A DNA stretch of 64,000 nucleotides from Chryseobacterium sp. G0162 (GCF_003815715.1 NZ_CP033922.1:5194001-5258000); one strand, 5' to 3'. Numbered from the stretch's first letter, positions 16,968-25,841 are shown. The notes: generated by a model from the sequence alone, not told the origin. Program-made: numbers and translations.

Positions 16968-17440
16968 TATTTTCTGATGGGTGATTGTCTTTCTGTCGGA
17001 GTTTTTACAGTAAAAAAAGGTACTTTTTCCATTGCATGACAGCTAACGCAGCTATTGGTAATTACTTGGAAGTTCTTATTAAAAACAACTGTATCCTTTT
17101 TTTTTAGTGCCTCTTTCATTTGGGGGACTGTAACGGTTAGAAAATGCTGTGCGGATTGTGCCCGTTTAGGCCTTCTTTCCAGGCCATTTTCAATTGCCTT
17201 TTGGATTTTCTCCAATTGATAATCGGCATATCCCCAGTTTTCGTCTTGTCCAGCCCAATATAATTCCTGATAACGATATCCGGTTTCAACCATGGCCATA
17301 TCGAAACCACGAAATTGATTTTCTATTGTTTCAAGCTTTTTTTGCTCGTTTCCTTTTATCCACTGCCCCTGAACTGTTTCTTGTTTTTGGTTACAAGCCG
17401 AAATAAAAAGAATTATTAACAAACATGTTGAATATTTCAT
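16967..17440 (-). CDS. Monoheme cytochrome c-like lipoprotein
   Basis: A 157-residue predicted lipoprotein: signal and lipobox FISAC near residue 16. One c-type heme motif lies near the C-terminus (C131-V-S-C-H135), with MEKVPFF after it. The middle is helical and charged, like cytochrome c' or periplasmic electron carriers. It heads the operon with PAP2, DoxX, phosphoesterase and chrA. A heme protein at the head suggests periplasmic redox chemistry, possibly towards chromate, which is inference. The partner reductase is not visible. Confidence 0.78.
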   Translation of the reverse strand: MKYSTCLLIILFISACNQKQETVQGQWIKGNEQKKLETIENQFRGFDMAMVETGYRYQELYWAGQDENWGYADYQLEKIQKAIENGLERRPKRAQSAQHFLTVTVPQMKEALKKKDTVVFNKNFQVITNSCVSCHAMEKVPFFTVKTPTERQSPIRK

Positions 17441-17519
17441 TGCTTACAATTTACTCTCCACAAATTTCGTACAATACAAGTCACCTTATACGGTATATTT
17501 GAAAATATTCCGACAGCTT

Positions 17520-18320
17520 TTAGGTATTGCGGAATACCTGTGGTGTAAGGCCTGCAAAGCGTTTGAAATACTTTACAAAGTGGGAAGTATCATTAAAATT
17601 CAAACTATAGGCAATTTCAGAAACACTGTTTTCCGTATAAATCAATTGTCTTTTTGCCTCGCTGATGATATGCTCAGCAATTACTTCTGCTGCTGATTGG
17701 CTTAGTGTTTTACGACAAATAGCATTTAGATTTTGTGGTGTCGTATGCAGCTTTTCTGCGTAGTAGGCAACATTGTTCTGCAGGTCATTTGTCTGGTTCA
17801 GTAACTCCCTGAGCAATGCAATGATATCATCCGTTTTGTTGGTCTTAATTACCAGAGGTTTTGCGGCAATCAATATTTTAGCAAATAGTGCTTTCAATAA
17901 TCCTTCTGTAACTGTAAAGTCTTTTTCTTTGGTGAGTAAATTGAACAACGTACCGATACTTTCAGTTTCTCTCAAATGAATGCAAGTTAATCCGCTTAGT
18001 TTGGATAAAAGACTTTTTAGTTCGCCGTCAATCGAGTTATCTACAAAACCTTTCTTTAAAAGTAGTACATAACCATCTGGTGTATCTGTAATATCCCAAT
18101 GATGTACCTGTTCTTTTCGAACAAAAAATAGTGTTGGAGGATCTATCGGAAAAGGAGTATGGTCGATGGTGTGGCAACCGCTTCCTTTCCGTAGGTAAAT
18201 AATTTCAAAATAACTGTTGTGCTTATGAGGTTCGGTTTTACGAATTTCCTTTTTGAACGGCAAAACCTTTATTAGTTCTGCTGCTTCAATTTTACTTTTT
18301 ATGCTGATGCTCTTTTTCAA
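17520..18320 (-). CDS. AraC-family transcriptional regulator
   Basis: A 266-residue regulator. The N-terminal cupin-like sensor (HKHNSYFEIIYLRKGSG, FFVRKEQVHHWDI, about 30-90) is followed by a C-terminal double helix-turn-helix (about 165-265). The latter is recognisable from YYAEKLHTTPQNLNAICRK and VSEIAYSLNFNDTSHFVKYFKR. It lies 79 nt upstream of the cytochrome-chrA operon on the same strand and is the probable regulator of it. The effector is unknown. Confidence 0.85.
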   Translation of the reverse strand: MKKSISIKSKIEAAELIKVLPFKKEIRKTEPHKHNSYFEIIYLRKGSGCHTIDHTPFPIDPPTLFFVRKEQVHHWDITDTPDGYVLLLKKGFVDNSIDGELKSLLSKLSGLTCIHLRETESIGTLFNLLTKEKDFTVTEGLLKALFAKILIAAKPLVIKTNKTDDIIALLRELLNQTNDLQNNVAYYAEKLHTTPQNLNAICRKTLSQSAAEVIAEHIISEAKRQLIYTENSVSEIAYSLNFNDTSHFVKYFKRFAGLTPQVFRNT

Positions 18321-18426
18321 CTAATTTCTTATCATATTTTTATGTTATAAAATTAATTATAAAAACAGAGCAAAAATAGCCATATCTCAATCTTCGTTAC
18401 TAAAATTTTTAATAACGAAGATGTTC

Positions 18427-18465
18427 AATAGCAAAAAAAAACAACTGATGTTTTTTTTTGCTATT
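18427..18465 (-). terminator. 17-bp hairpin terminator after the SulP gene
   Basis: A perfect 17-bp stem (AATAGC-A9-CA against TG-T9-GCTATT) with a 5-nt loop, 30 nt after the stop of the SulP gene. The run of Ts inside the 3' arm serves termination on either strand. A second 10-bp hairpin without T tract lies at 18390-18422. Confidence 0.65.
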
Positions 18466-18494
18466 AATTATGGCTTAAACTATTGGTCTTTATC

Positions 18495-20030
18495 TTATTT
18501 TTCCGGCATTACCTTATAGGTAGGATCTTCATGAAGGTTCACTTCAATAAAGCCACTGGCATTATCCAGAAGTTGTATACAATCTGGGCTGAGGTGCTTT
18601 AGAACAACTTCTTTATTATTAGCTGTATATTTTTCGGTCACTTTTTTCAGTGCTTCAATGGCAGACATATCAACGATACGGGATTCTTTGAAATCAATAA
18701 TTATTTTTTCCGGATCACCCTGCGCATCAAATTTCTCTGAAAAAGCTGTCGTGCTCCCAAAGAAAATGGGACCGTAAATTTCATACACTTTATTACCCAT
18801 TTCATCAATCGATTTTTTAGCCCTGATTCTTTTTGCATTATCCCAGGCAAAAACCAAAGCGGATATAATAACACCAATCAGTACTGCTAAGGCAAGATTA
18901 TGAAGTAAAACAGTAATTATTGCTACAAGCATACCCACAAAAATATCTGATTTAGGCATTTTGGTTATAATACGGAATGAAACCCATTCAAAAGTGCCTA
19001 TTGCCACCATCATCATAACACCAACTAAAGCAGCCATCGGGATCTGTTCAATAATCGGCCCACCTGCCAGAATTATAATCAAAATAGTAACCGCTCCGAT
19101 AATTGCAGAGATTCTGGTTCTTGCTCCGGCATCGATATTTACCAAGGTTTGGGCTACCATAGCACAGCCTCCCATACCTCCAAAAAAGCCATTGGTAATG
19201 TTGGCTATACCTTGTGCGCAGGCTTCTTTATTGGAACGTCCTTTTGTATTGGTAATCTCGTCTACCATATTTAAAGTCAATAAAGATTCAATAAGTCCCA
19301 CTCCGGCCATAATCGCGGCGTATGGAAAGATGATTTTTAAAGTTTCTATGGTAAACGGAATATTTGGAATGTGAAAAGACGGTAGGGAACCACTCACCGA
19401 TGCAATATCTATCACTTTCTTGGTATCTATGTTTAAGAAATACACCAGACCAAAAACAACGATGATGGCAACCAGCGATGAAGGTATTGCCTTTGTAATC
19501 TTTGGGAAAATCAAAACGATAGCAATAGTAAGCATGGTCAATCCAGCCATTATAGCAAGTGCTGAACCTTCCATCCAAGAGCTTACTCCATTTTCTAACA
19601 CCTTAAATTGGGCAACCTGAGCCATAAAAATAATCACCGCAAGACCATTTAAGAAACCATACATCACGGGTTGTGGTATCAATCTTACAAACTTACCGAG
19701 TTTCAGCACCCCGACTAATAGTTGAATAATTCCTGCTAAAGCAACTGCTGCAAAAAGATATTCAACACCATGAGCGGAAGCCAGAGCTATAAGAACAACC
19801 ACAGTAGCACCCGCGCCACCGGAAACCATTCCAGGTCTACCACCCAAAATGGCAGTGACAATTCCCATTAAAAAAGCTGCATAAAGTCCTGTTAATGGAG
19901 ATAATCCTGCTAAAATCGCAAATGACAATGACTCAGGTATCATGGTCATCGCAACGGTTAATCCAGCTAAAATTTCATTTTTAATATTTACGTTTCGTAA
20001 TGATTGAAAACTTAAGAAAGTGTTTTCCAT
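18495..20030 (-). CDS. SulP-family inorganic anion transporter with STAS domain
   Basis: A 511-residue SulP (SLC26-like) transporter with about 12-14 membrane segments. Family phrases are present: GLTVAMTMIPESLSFAILAGLSPLTGLYAAF, PGMVSGGAGATVV and GFFGGMGGCAMVAQT. A C-terminal STAS domain follows (about 405-505, VDMSAIEALKKVTEKY). It moves sulfate, bicarbonate or related oxyanions at the inner membrane. It is a single gene between the chrA operon regulator and the ars operon. Carriage beside chromate and arsenate genes suggests oxyanion handling, since chromate enters through sulfate transporters, but direction and substrate are not shown. Confidence 0.88.
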   Translation of the reverse strand: MENTFLSFQSLRNVNIKNEILAGLTVAMTMIPESLSFAILAGLSPLTGLYAAFLMGIVTAILGGRPGMVSGGAGATVVVLIALASAHGVEYLFAAVALAGIIQLLVGVLKLGKFVRLIPQPVMYGFLNGLAVIIFMAQVAQFKVLENGVSSWMEGSALAIMAGLTMLTIAIVLIFPKITKAIPSSLVAIIVVFGLVYFLNIDTKKVIDIASVSGSLPSFHIPNIPFTIETLKIIFPYAAIMAGVGLIESLLTLNMVDEITNTKGRSNKEACAQGIANITNGFFGGMGGCAMVAQTLVNIDAGARTRISAIIGAVTILIIILAGGPIIEQIPMAALVGVMMMVAIGTFEWVSFRIITKMPKSDIFVGMLVAIITVLLHNLALAVLIGVIISALVFAWDNAKRIRAKKSIDEMGNKVYEIYGPIFFGSTTAFSEKFDAQGDPEKIIIDFKESRIVDMSAIEALKKVTEKYTANNKEVVLKHLSPDCIQLLDNASGFIEVNLHEDPTYKVMPEK

Positions 20031-20217
20031 AGATATAAATTGTATGTTGATCCCATAGTAGATTATGGAATAATGATTTAAAATTGATTTTTGAAAGTAT
20101 AAGAAAAACTATCCAAAAAAAGCTTTTGGATATAGGATGAATTATTAGCCTGTTAAATTAAGGCGGTGTAACTTGGGAAGATGTAGTACTGAATAATTTC
20201 ATAATAGATTGCAAATA

Positions 20218-20250
20218 TAAAAAAAAATAGACTTATTAATTAAGTCTATT
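20218..20250 (-). terminator. Intrinsic terminator of the ars operon
   Basis: On the minus strand AATAGACTTA and TAAGTCTATT pair around five bases and are followed by eight or more Ts, about 30 nt after the acr3 stop codon. Confidence 0.88.
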
Positions 20251-20279
20251 CACTATAAATTTGCTTTTTTTGAAACGGT

Positions 20280-21311
20280 CTAACTGTAATATCTTTTTTT
20301 CAACCATAAACTGGCTCTTACCAATAGTATGAGTACCGGTACTTCCACCAACGGGCCAATTACACCTACAAAAGCTTGCGGAGAGTTGATACCGAATACT
20401 GCGATGGCTACCGCAATTGCCAGTTCAAAATTGTTTCCAGTGGCCGTAAATGCAATGGATGCGTTTTTATCGTATGGTACCTTCATTGATTTATTGATAA
20501 AAAAGCTTACAAAAAACATAAGGACAAAATAGATGACCAGTGGAATAGCTACTTTTACCACATCCATTGGAAGCTCCACGATTTTTTCACCTTTTAAGCT
20601 GAACATTAAGACGATCGTAAATAATAAAGCGTACAATGTTATAGGTGATATTGTGGGTACAAATTTTCTATTGTACCATTCTATACCTTTTGATTTAACT
20701 AAGATATATCGGCTTAGGAAGCCTGCCAGAAAAGGAATACCCAAATAGATAAGAACACTTTCTGTGACGTCCTTCATTGAAACACTGACATTGAAGTTGG
20801 CTAGTCCTAATTTACCAGGCAGTACATTGATAAATAACCATACAAAGAAGCTATAGGTAAACACCTGAAAGATACTGTTTAAGGCGACTAATAAGGCTGC
20901 ATATTCTCGGTTTCCTTTAGCGAGATCATTCCATACAATCACCATTGCAATACATCTGGCCAAACCAATAAGAATTAATCCGATCATATAGTCCGGCTCA
21001 TCTCTTAAAAACAAAATGGCAAGAACAAACATTAAAATAGGTCCTATCACCCAATTTAATAATAATGATATACTGATTACTTTTTTATCCCTAAAAGCAG
21101 TAGGTAAAAGAGAATAGTCAACTTTAGCGAGTGGAGGGTACATCATTAATATTAGTCCAATAGCTAATGGGACGTTAGTTGTACCTACGGATAGAGAATC
21201 CATAACTTTTGAAGTCCCGGGAAATAAGAATCCCAAGCCCACACCAACTGCCATGGCAAGAAATATCCAAAGTGTTAAGTATCTGTCGAGAAATTTTAAT
21301 TTTGGCTGCAT
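20280..21311 (-). CDS. acr3: Acr3-family arsenite efflux permease
   Basis: A 343-residue Acr3 (BASS superfamily) transporter with ten membrane segments, usual length for the family. The conserved cysteine needed for arsenite transport is present in LIGLARC120[13 protein letters not shown]. Other family stretches are [21 protein letters not shown] and [17 protein letters not shown]. It exports As(III) from the cytosol using the proton gradient. It is the last gene of the arsR-led operon, beginning seven bases after the acetyltransferase gene. Many databases name it arsB although it is unrelated to true ArsB. Confidence 0.93.
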   Translation of the reverse strand: MQPKLKFLDRYLTLWIFLAMAVGVGLGFLFPGTSKVMDSLSVGTTNVPLAIGLILMMYPPLAKVDYSLLPTAFRDKKVISISLLLNWVIGPILMFVLAILFLRDEPDYMIGLILIGLARCIAMVIVWNDLAKGNREYAALLVALNSIFQVFTYSFFVWLFINVLPGKLGLANFNVSVSMKDVTESVLIYLGIPFLAGFLSRYILVKSKGIEWYNRKFVPTISPITLYALLFTIVLMFSLKGEKIVELPMDVVKVAIPLVIYFVLMFFVSFFINKSMKVPYDKNASIAFTATGNNFELAIAVAIAVFGINSPQAFVGVIGPLVEVPVLILLVRASLWLKKRYYS

Positions 21312-21317
21312 ATTATT

Positions 21318-21809
21318 TTAATTTATTCCTATTGTTTTACTTCTTCTTTCCATAATAATCGTATCGCGCCAGGTGTCTCCCAGTTTTCCTATTTTCTCAC
21401 GGAAACCGACTATTCTAAAACCAAAGCGTTGATGAAGCGCTACTGTTGCTTCATTTTCAGGAAACATTCCGCTTTGAAGCCTCCAAATTCCATAAGCTTC
21501 GCTTTCTTCAATTAGCCTGGCCATCAAGGTCTTTCCGACGCCTTTTCCTTTATGAGAATTAGAAACATAAATACTTACTTCTGCTACACCTCCGTAAACA
21601 CATCGGTCACTCACTGCCGAAAGGGCTGCCCAGCCGACTATGATACCATCAACTACTGCTGCAAACCTGCTGTGTTTTAGTTTACTTTTATCCCAATCTT
21701 CCCACTCTGGGGTTGTTGTTTCAAAAGTGGCATGGCCTGTTTCAATGCCTTCTTTGTATATTCTGGAGATATTTGAATAATGCTCCTTACCGATCGCTGT
21801 TATTTCCAT
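21318..21809 (-). CDS. GNAT acetyltransferase, ArsN1/phosphinothricin-acetyltransferase type
   Basis: A 163-residue GNAT enzyme with acetyl-CoA motif A (VSIYVSNSHKGKGVGKTLM, about 77-96). The conserved lines GWAALSAVSDRCVYGGVAEVS and GFREKIGKLGDTWRDTIIME are typical of the phosphinothricin acetyltransferase branch. In ars operons this branch is called ArsN1, and characterised members acetylate the arsenic antibiotic arsinothricin. The gene lies between arsC and acr3 with 1- and 6-nt gaps, so the context favours ArsN1. Substrate is inferred from context, not from a unique residue. Confidence 0.8.
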   Translation of the reverse strand: MEITAIGKEHYSNISRIYKEGIETGHATFETTTPEWEDWDKSKLKHSRFAAVVDGIIVGWAALSAVSDRCVYGGVAEVSIYVSNSHKGKGVGKTLMARLIEESEAYGIWRLQSGMFPENEATVALHQRFGFRIVGFREKIGKLGDTWRDTIIMERRSKTIGIN

Positions 21810-21810
21810 G

Positions 21811-22422
21811 CTATTTGTTTACCAGTGAAAAAACATAAAACATTTCTGCTGCAATCTGCAAGCTTCTTTCCGCATACACCTCTGTTTGCTGTGGGCTATT
21901 GTCCGAGGCTTTGGGATCATCGTATTTTATCGGGAATCTTGCCTCAGCTCCAAAAACCACAGGACAGCCTTCATCTGCATTGTTACAGGTCATGATGGCA
22001 CCGAATTCATTTTTAGGATTAAATTCGCTGTTATATTCTTTGGAAAAGCAGATAATCGCTGCCTCATTTTCGGCATATTTAATTGCATAGACAGGATTTT
22101 CTGTTTCGCTGAGCTTTTGAATTTGAAACCCCTGATCGCTCAATGTTTCTGCAATTTTGGGGAACATTGCTGTTGCCTCAGTACCACCTGAATAGCAAAA
22201 CACATTAGTAATCCCAAAATGATAGGCCATAGTTTGCGCCCAGATTTGGGATAAATGGCTTCTCCTACTATTATGGGTACAGATAAAATTTAAGCGTATT
22301 GTCTGACCTGTTTCTATTTTCGTTTGGATATAGTCTGCCAATGGCTGTAAAACTGTTTTTCTTTCTTCTGAAATACTATTTGTTGAAATGGATTCAATGG
22401 TTGTTATAAGTTTATGGTTCAT
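21811..22422 (-). CDS. arsC: Arsenate reductase / low-molecular-weight phosphatase-like protein
   Basis: A 203-residue protein with the LMW-PTPase phosphate loop C48-THNSR-R54 (FICTHNSRRSHLSQIW) and downstream family text (FCYSGGTEATAMFP, AIMTCNNADEGCPVV, RFPIKYDDPKA). Thioredoxin-coupled ArsC enzymes reduce arsenate to arsenite. Cysteines at CNNADEGC are placed to act as resolving residues. It is longer than classical ArsC (about 130) by an N-terminal 40 residues and a C-terminal helix, as in other Bacteroidetes copies often annotated simply as protein-tyrosine-phosphatase. It supplies arsenite to Acr3. Confidence 0.85.
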   Translation of the reverse strand: MNHKLITTIESISTNSISEERKTVLQPLADYIQTKIETGQTIRLNFICTHNSRRSHLSQIWAQTMAYHFGITNVFCYSGGTEATAMFPKIAETLSDQGFQIQKLSETENPVYAIKYAENEAAIICFSKEYNSEFNPKNEFGAIMTCNNADEGCPVVFGAEARFPIKYDDPKASDNSPQQTEVYAERSLQIAAEMFYVFSLVNK

Positions 22423-22437
22423 TTTTATGATTTAAAA

Positions 22438-23211
22438 TTAATAGCCTCTTCTCAGATTTTCTGCATATTCATTAGGCAGGGGGCTTTCTTCTACTGCCTT
22501 AGCTGCTTTTTCAATGTCATAGTCAAATCGTATAAACTCGATACCGATGCTTTCTTTGTTCAGTATAGAACTATTTTCATTGATGGTCAGCATGACATAC
22601 GCTCCGCGGATATCATTATCCTTAGGTTTACCGACGGAACCGATATTGACCGCATGGCGATAATAAGGTTGTTCTTCAGATCCAGAATTTAAAATGCGGT
22701 GATAAGGTTTGTGTGTATGTCCGAAACACATAATATCTGCATCAGCCTGCTCCATGATCCTGAGCATACTTTTTTCCTCACGGTCTTCAAAAAGATATTC
22801 ATTGATCTTCCTTGGGCTGCCGTGCACCAAAAGCAAATTGAGCTTATCTTCATTCAATTGAAACTCAACTTTGATATGTGCAGGGAGCGTGCGCAAATAG
22901 GCACGTTCATCGTCCTTCATGATAGAGTTGGTAAAGGAGATAGAAATATTGCCATTGTCCTTTTCACTATCTGACTTATAGGCACAACCACACTCATTGC
23001 TCATACGTCCGATACCGAAATCGTAATTTCCTGCAATGGTTGGAATTTTCCGCTTACGGATCTCATTGACCACTTCGTTTGGCCATATATTGTAACCTAC
23101 CAGGTCACCCAAGCAATAGATACTATCTGGATCTCTTTTATCTACATCTTCGAAGAAAGCTTGCAAAGCGGGTAAATTGGCGTGTATATCGCTGAATAAT
23201 GCAATTTTCAT
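22438..23211 (-). CDS. Metallophosphoesterase of the ars operon
   Basis: A 257-residue cytosolic YfcE/MPE-like phosphoesterase. Metal-site motifs are all present: ALFSDIHANLPAL (2-14), YCLGDLVGYNIWP (33-45), AGNYDFG (about 60-66), VHGSPRK (about 130) and CFGHTHKPY (about 157-165). Enzymes of this type recur in Bacteroidetes ars operons with ArsO, where their role is not defined. Hydrolysis of arsenylated or phosphorylated intermediates is one idea only. It is separated by six bases from arsO and 15 from arsC. Confidence 0.82.
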   Translation of the reverse strand: MKIALFSDIHANLPALQAFFEDVDKRDPDSIYCLGDLVGYNIWPNEVVNEIRKRKIPTIAGNYDFGIGRMSNECGCAYKSDSEKDNGNISISFTNSIMKDDERAYLRTLPAHIKVEFQLNEDKLNLLLVHGSPRKINEYLFEDREEKSMLRIMEQADADIMCFGHTHKPYHRILNSGSEEQPYYRHAVNIGSVGKPKDNDIRGAYVMLTINENSSILNKESIGIEFIRFDYDIEKAAKAVEESPLPNEYAENLRRGY

Positions 23212-23217
23212 ATTTTA

Positions 23218-24279
23218 TTAGTTACTATTTTTTAAAAATTCTTCAATCTCAAGTATGGTCTGTTTTGCTGTTCTATTTACACCTATGATTGTGGCGGAGG
23301 CATAACCGGTCCAGTTGCCGTATCCGACGAGCCATAATCCGGGCAATTCTAGTGATTTACTTTCACTGGTCTTTGCAACGCCTTTTTCGTCTATGTGTAT
23401 CAATGATTTCAGATAAGAAGTATCGTAACCGAATCCTATGCACCAAATAATAGCATCAAATTCCTCTTTGTCCCCATTATGCCAAATCACCCCCTTATCA
23501 TATAACTTATCGAATGTGCCACTTGACACTAAGACACCTCTGTGTTGGGCCTCTTTAACAGATGGAACCATTACGATATTTCCTAAATTAAATTGCGCTG
23601 CATCGAAGGGTTTTCCTTCTTTTTCGGCCTTGTATCGTGCCGAGGCTACGTTAAACAGATAATATCCGTCTACTTCGTCAGGCAAAAATTCAGGTTCCTT
23701 TTTGGTTGACCACTTTACAGCCGTAACTTTTGAGACCTCTGCGACAATCTGGGCACCGGAATTACCTTCTCCTACCACCAGCGTTTTCAGCCCCGTAAAG
23801 TCTTTTGGGCTTTTATACTTTCCTGAATGAATTTGAAGTCCCTTAAAATCTTCTATTCCTTCTAGCTTTGGAATAGACGGATTGCCCCAGGTACCGGTTG
23901 CCGAAATAACTGTTTTAGCTTTAAAACCTCCCTGAAGGGTGTAGATCTTAAAAATATTCCCATCCTTTTTAATTTCAAGAACTTCAATACTCCGCCTCAC
24001 ATTCAGTTGATAATGCTCTTCGTACTTACCCAAGTAGTCAATTGCTTCTTGTCTAAGCGGAAACTGATGCTCAGATTTTGGCATCAGCCATCCTGGTAAG
24101 GAGCTGTAATCTGCGGGAGAAAACAGGGTCAGGCTATCCCAGCTGTGGATCCAGGCACCACCCGGAATATCTTGTTTATCCAATATAAGATATTTAAGTT
24201 TTGCCCGCCGCAGATAATATCCACATGCTAGCGCACTCTGGCCTCCTCCAATAACAATAACATCAAAGATTTCATCCAT
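23218..24279 (-). CDS. arsO: ArsO-type flavin-dependent monooxygenase
   Basis: A 353-residue FAD/NADPH oxidoreductase. The FAD Rossmann motif is VIVIGGGQSALACGYYL (7-23), followed by ILDKQDIPGGAW. The NADPH motif is VVGEGNSGAQI (about 167-177). An ATG-type motif (ISATGTWGNP) lies between, as in flavin-containing and Baeyer-Villiger-like monooxygenases. The family placed in ars operons is ArsO, whose reaction on arsenicals is not fully settled. Position third from the operon's internal promoter supports the name. Confidence 0.85.
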   Translation of the reverse strand: MDEIFDVIVIGGGQSALACGYYLRRAKLKYLILDKQDIPGGAWIHSWDSLTLFSPADYSSLPGWLMPKSEHQFPLRQEAIDYLGKYEEHYQLNVRRSIEVLEIKKDGNIFKIYTLQGGFKAKTVISATGTWGNPSIPKLEGIEDFKGLQIHSGKYKSPKDFTGLKTLVVGEGNSGAQIVAEVSKVTAVKWSTKKEPEFLPDEVDGYYLFNVASARYKAEKEGKPFDAAQFNLGNIVMVPSVKEAQHRGVLVSSGTFDKLYDKGVIWHNGDKEEFDAIIWCIGFGYDTSYLKSLIHIDEKGVAKTSESKSLELPGLWLVGYGNWTGYASATIIGVNRTAKQTILEIEEFLKNSN

Positions 24280-24334
24280 TGATTTAATTTTAGTACATTT
24301 TATAAAAAAGATACAATCGACATTCTACAGCGAA

Positions 24335-24808
24335 TTAGCAGCATCCTCCACCAGGTGTACACGAATTATTTGCAGTACCTGTAAGTACAGAAAGGTTTAT
24401 CTTTTGCTTTTCGGAAGGTATGCCGCATGCATCCTGTGCAAGACAGGCAGTAGTCTTACTTTTCAATATAAAAGTTTTCCCATTGAACTCCAGATCATAT
24501 TTTCCAATTGTATCACTTTGATATTCCACTTCGATCTCAGCATCTTCTATACCTAATTTGTCCTCCGAAAGTTTGATAATATTCAATAGTTTTCCAGGCT
24601 TTAAACGATGCTCAAAGTCATCGGCGTTCCATAGCTGAAAGTTCACTGCCTTTTCATCACGGATTACACCACCACAGTCAATGAATCTTTTATTAATCTG
24701 GCCGACTTCGGTCACATGGAAATGCTCGGGTACAAACGTTCCGTTTTCTAACTGAAATTCAACATTGTCTAATGTTGGAAGGATTTCTTTGATTTCTGAT
24801 AATTTCAT
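24335..24808 (-). CDS. DUF6428 family protein, ars operon
   Basis: A 157-residue cytosolic protein (MKLSEIKEILPTLDNVEF...) of the DUF6428 family, seen next to ArsR in Bacteroidetes ars operons. The text VPEHFHVTEVG...FIDCGGVIRDEKAVNFQLW is characteristic. The C-terminus carries paired cysteines (SCTPGGGCC), plausible As(III) ligands, so a chaperone or scavenger is possible. I place the start at 24808: the open frame extends to a TTG at 24856, but that stretch is the ArsR-like operator and promoter region. Confidence 0.75.
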   Translation of the reverse strand: MKLSEIKEILPTLDNVEFQLENGTFVPEHFHVTEVGQINKRFIDCGGVIRDEKAVNFQLWNADDFEHRLKPGKLLNIIKLSEDKLGIEDAEIEVEYQSDTIGKYDLEFNGKTFILKSKTTACLAQDACGIPSEKQKINLSVLTGTANNSCTPGGGCC

Positions 24809-24829
24809 TGGTTTATATTTATAGTTATA

Positions 24830-24849
24830 ATGCAATATTGCGATTATTT
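24830..24849. promoter_or_regulatory. ArsR-type operator ahead of the DUF6428-acr3 part of the operon
   Basis: GCAATATTGCGAT (24832-24844) matches the operator-like element ahead of arsR (GCAATATTACGAT, 25775-25787) at 12 of 13 bases and contains the palindrome GCAATATTGC. It lies 22 nt upstream of the DUF6428 start. It suggests a second ArsR-controlled promoter inside the operon. Confidence 0.55.
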
Positions 24850-24862
24850 CAAACAAATTTTT

Positions 24863-25432
24863 TTAACAGCACTTTAGCTGTAATTTATTAAAATACTTAC
24901 TGAATTTGGGAATGTAAAGCAGCACATGTAAGAGGCTTATGACAATCGCTCCCGGCAGTAGATTTATTGCTATAAATCTAAATGTGTCATAGCTCTCTAT
25001 ATGTTGAAAGTTCTGCGCTAATGTAAAACCCGTAGAATCAAAATTGAGTTTGATCACTAAAAATACAGCGATAGCCGCAAAGTGGAAGCCGTTAACCATA
25101 AGATGGATAATATATTCCAAACGGGGTAGTCCACCCATAAATTGTCTGCTGTCTTTTTCCACATAAGCATCCAACAGCAATGTAATGATGTCCGCAAAGA
25201 TCAAAACGCATCCTATTACAAAAAGGTTGTTGTTTTCAATATTTATAAATAAAGTTGTAAGAATACCTGTAAATAAAAAGGCTCTTATCGTATGGGTAAG
25301 ATGTTCAAACCGGCTTTCTTTATGCTCATAGAGGTGATATTTGTATATGTGCAGAAATACACCATCAAATACTGCCAATAATGAATAGCTGATCAGTAAT
25401 ACCGAAGATATAATGAAAGCAGTTTCCATCAT
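24863..25432 (-). CDS. Membrane protein between arsR and DUF6428
   Basis: A protein of about 189 residues with five to six membrane segments (METAFIISSVLLISYSLLAV at the start) and histidine-rich loops (GVFLHIYKYHLYEHKESRFEHLTHT). It ends in CC after LQLK. I do not recognise a named family; small His/Cys membrane proteins in this position are probably metalloid related. The ATG at 25432 overlaps the arsR stop by one base (TAATG), which indicates coupling. A further in-frame ATG at 25441 lies inside arsR. Confidence 0.65.
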   Translation of the reverse strand: MMETAFIISSVLLISYSLLAVFDGVFLHIYKYHLYEHKESRFEHLTHTIRAFLFTGILTTLFINIENNNLFVIGCVLIFADIITLLLDAYVEKDSRQFMGGLPRLEYIIHLMVNGFHFAAIAVFLVIKLNFDSTGFTLAQNFQHIESYDTFRFIAINLLPGAIVISLLHVLLYIPKFSKYFNKLQLKCC

Positions 25433-25758
25433 TAACAACATTTTTGATTGGTTACTGTAGAAATTATTTTTGAAAAATACTCTTTCAATATATTGAATGT
25501 ATTTTCGTCAATACAGTAGCATACAGATGTTCCCTCAATGCTCCCTTGTATTAATCCCGCATTTTTTAATTCTTTCAAATGCTGTGATACGGTAGGCTGT
25601 GCTAGTGGCAGCTCATTGACAATATCTCCGGTGATACAGGTATTGACTTTTAGCAGATATTCTATAATAGCAACCCTTGCAGGATGGCCCAATGCTTTAG
25701 CAATAACCGCAATCTGGTTTTGGCGGTCCGTAAAATGATCTGTCTTTGTTGCTCCCAT
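25432..25758 (-). CDS. arsR: ArsR-family metalloregulatory repressor
   Basis: A 108-residue winged-helix ArsR/SmtB repressor. The recognition region reads LPLAQPTVSQHLKELKNAGLI (about 50-70), followed by the wing IEGTSVCYCI. The CYC at the wing and terminal CC, plus CITGD before the recognition helix, are candidate As(III) ligands. They do not follow the ELCVCDL site of the E. coli type, so the inducer site differs. It heads the operon and the operator-like dyad overlaps its promoter. Confidence 0.9.
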   Translation of the reverse strand: MGATKTDHFTDRQNQIAVIAKALGHPARVAIIEYLLKVNTCITGDIVNELPLAQPTVSQHLKELKNAGLIQGSIEGTSVCYCIDENTFNILKEYFSKIISTVTNQKCC

Positions 25759-25771
25759 AATTAATTATTAT

Positions 25772-25794
25772 ATTGCAATATTACGATATTATTT
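25772..25794. promoter_or_regulatory. Operator-like dyad at the arsR promoter
   Basis: ATTGCAATATTACGAT with AATATTGCAATAT as dyad lies 14 nt upstream of the arsR ATG. The same 13-mer with one change recurs at 24832-24844. A repeated AT-rich dyad at two ars promoters fits ArsR binding. Confidence 0.55.
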
Positions 25795-25841
25795 TTAAAT
25801 ACAAAATAAAAAAGATGCAGATTTAAATTTTATGTGGACTT

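Noticed and set aside
18390..18422. 10-bp hairpin as terminator of the SulP gene
   Set aside because: No T tract on either strand; the neighbouring 17-bp hairpin fits better.
18961..19374. 137-codon plus-strand ORF opposite the SulP gene
   Set aside because: Ile/Pro/Thr-rich text typical of an antisense frame of a membrane protein.
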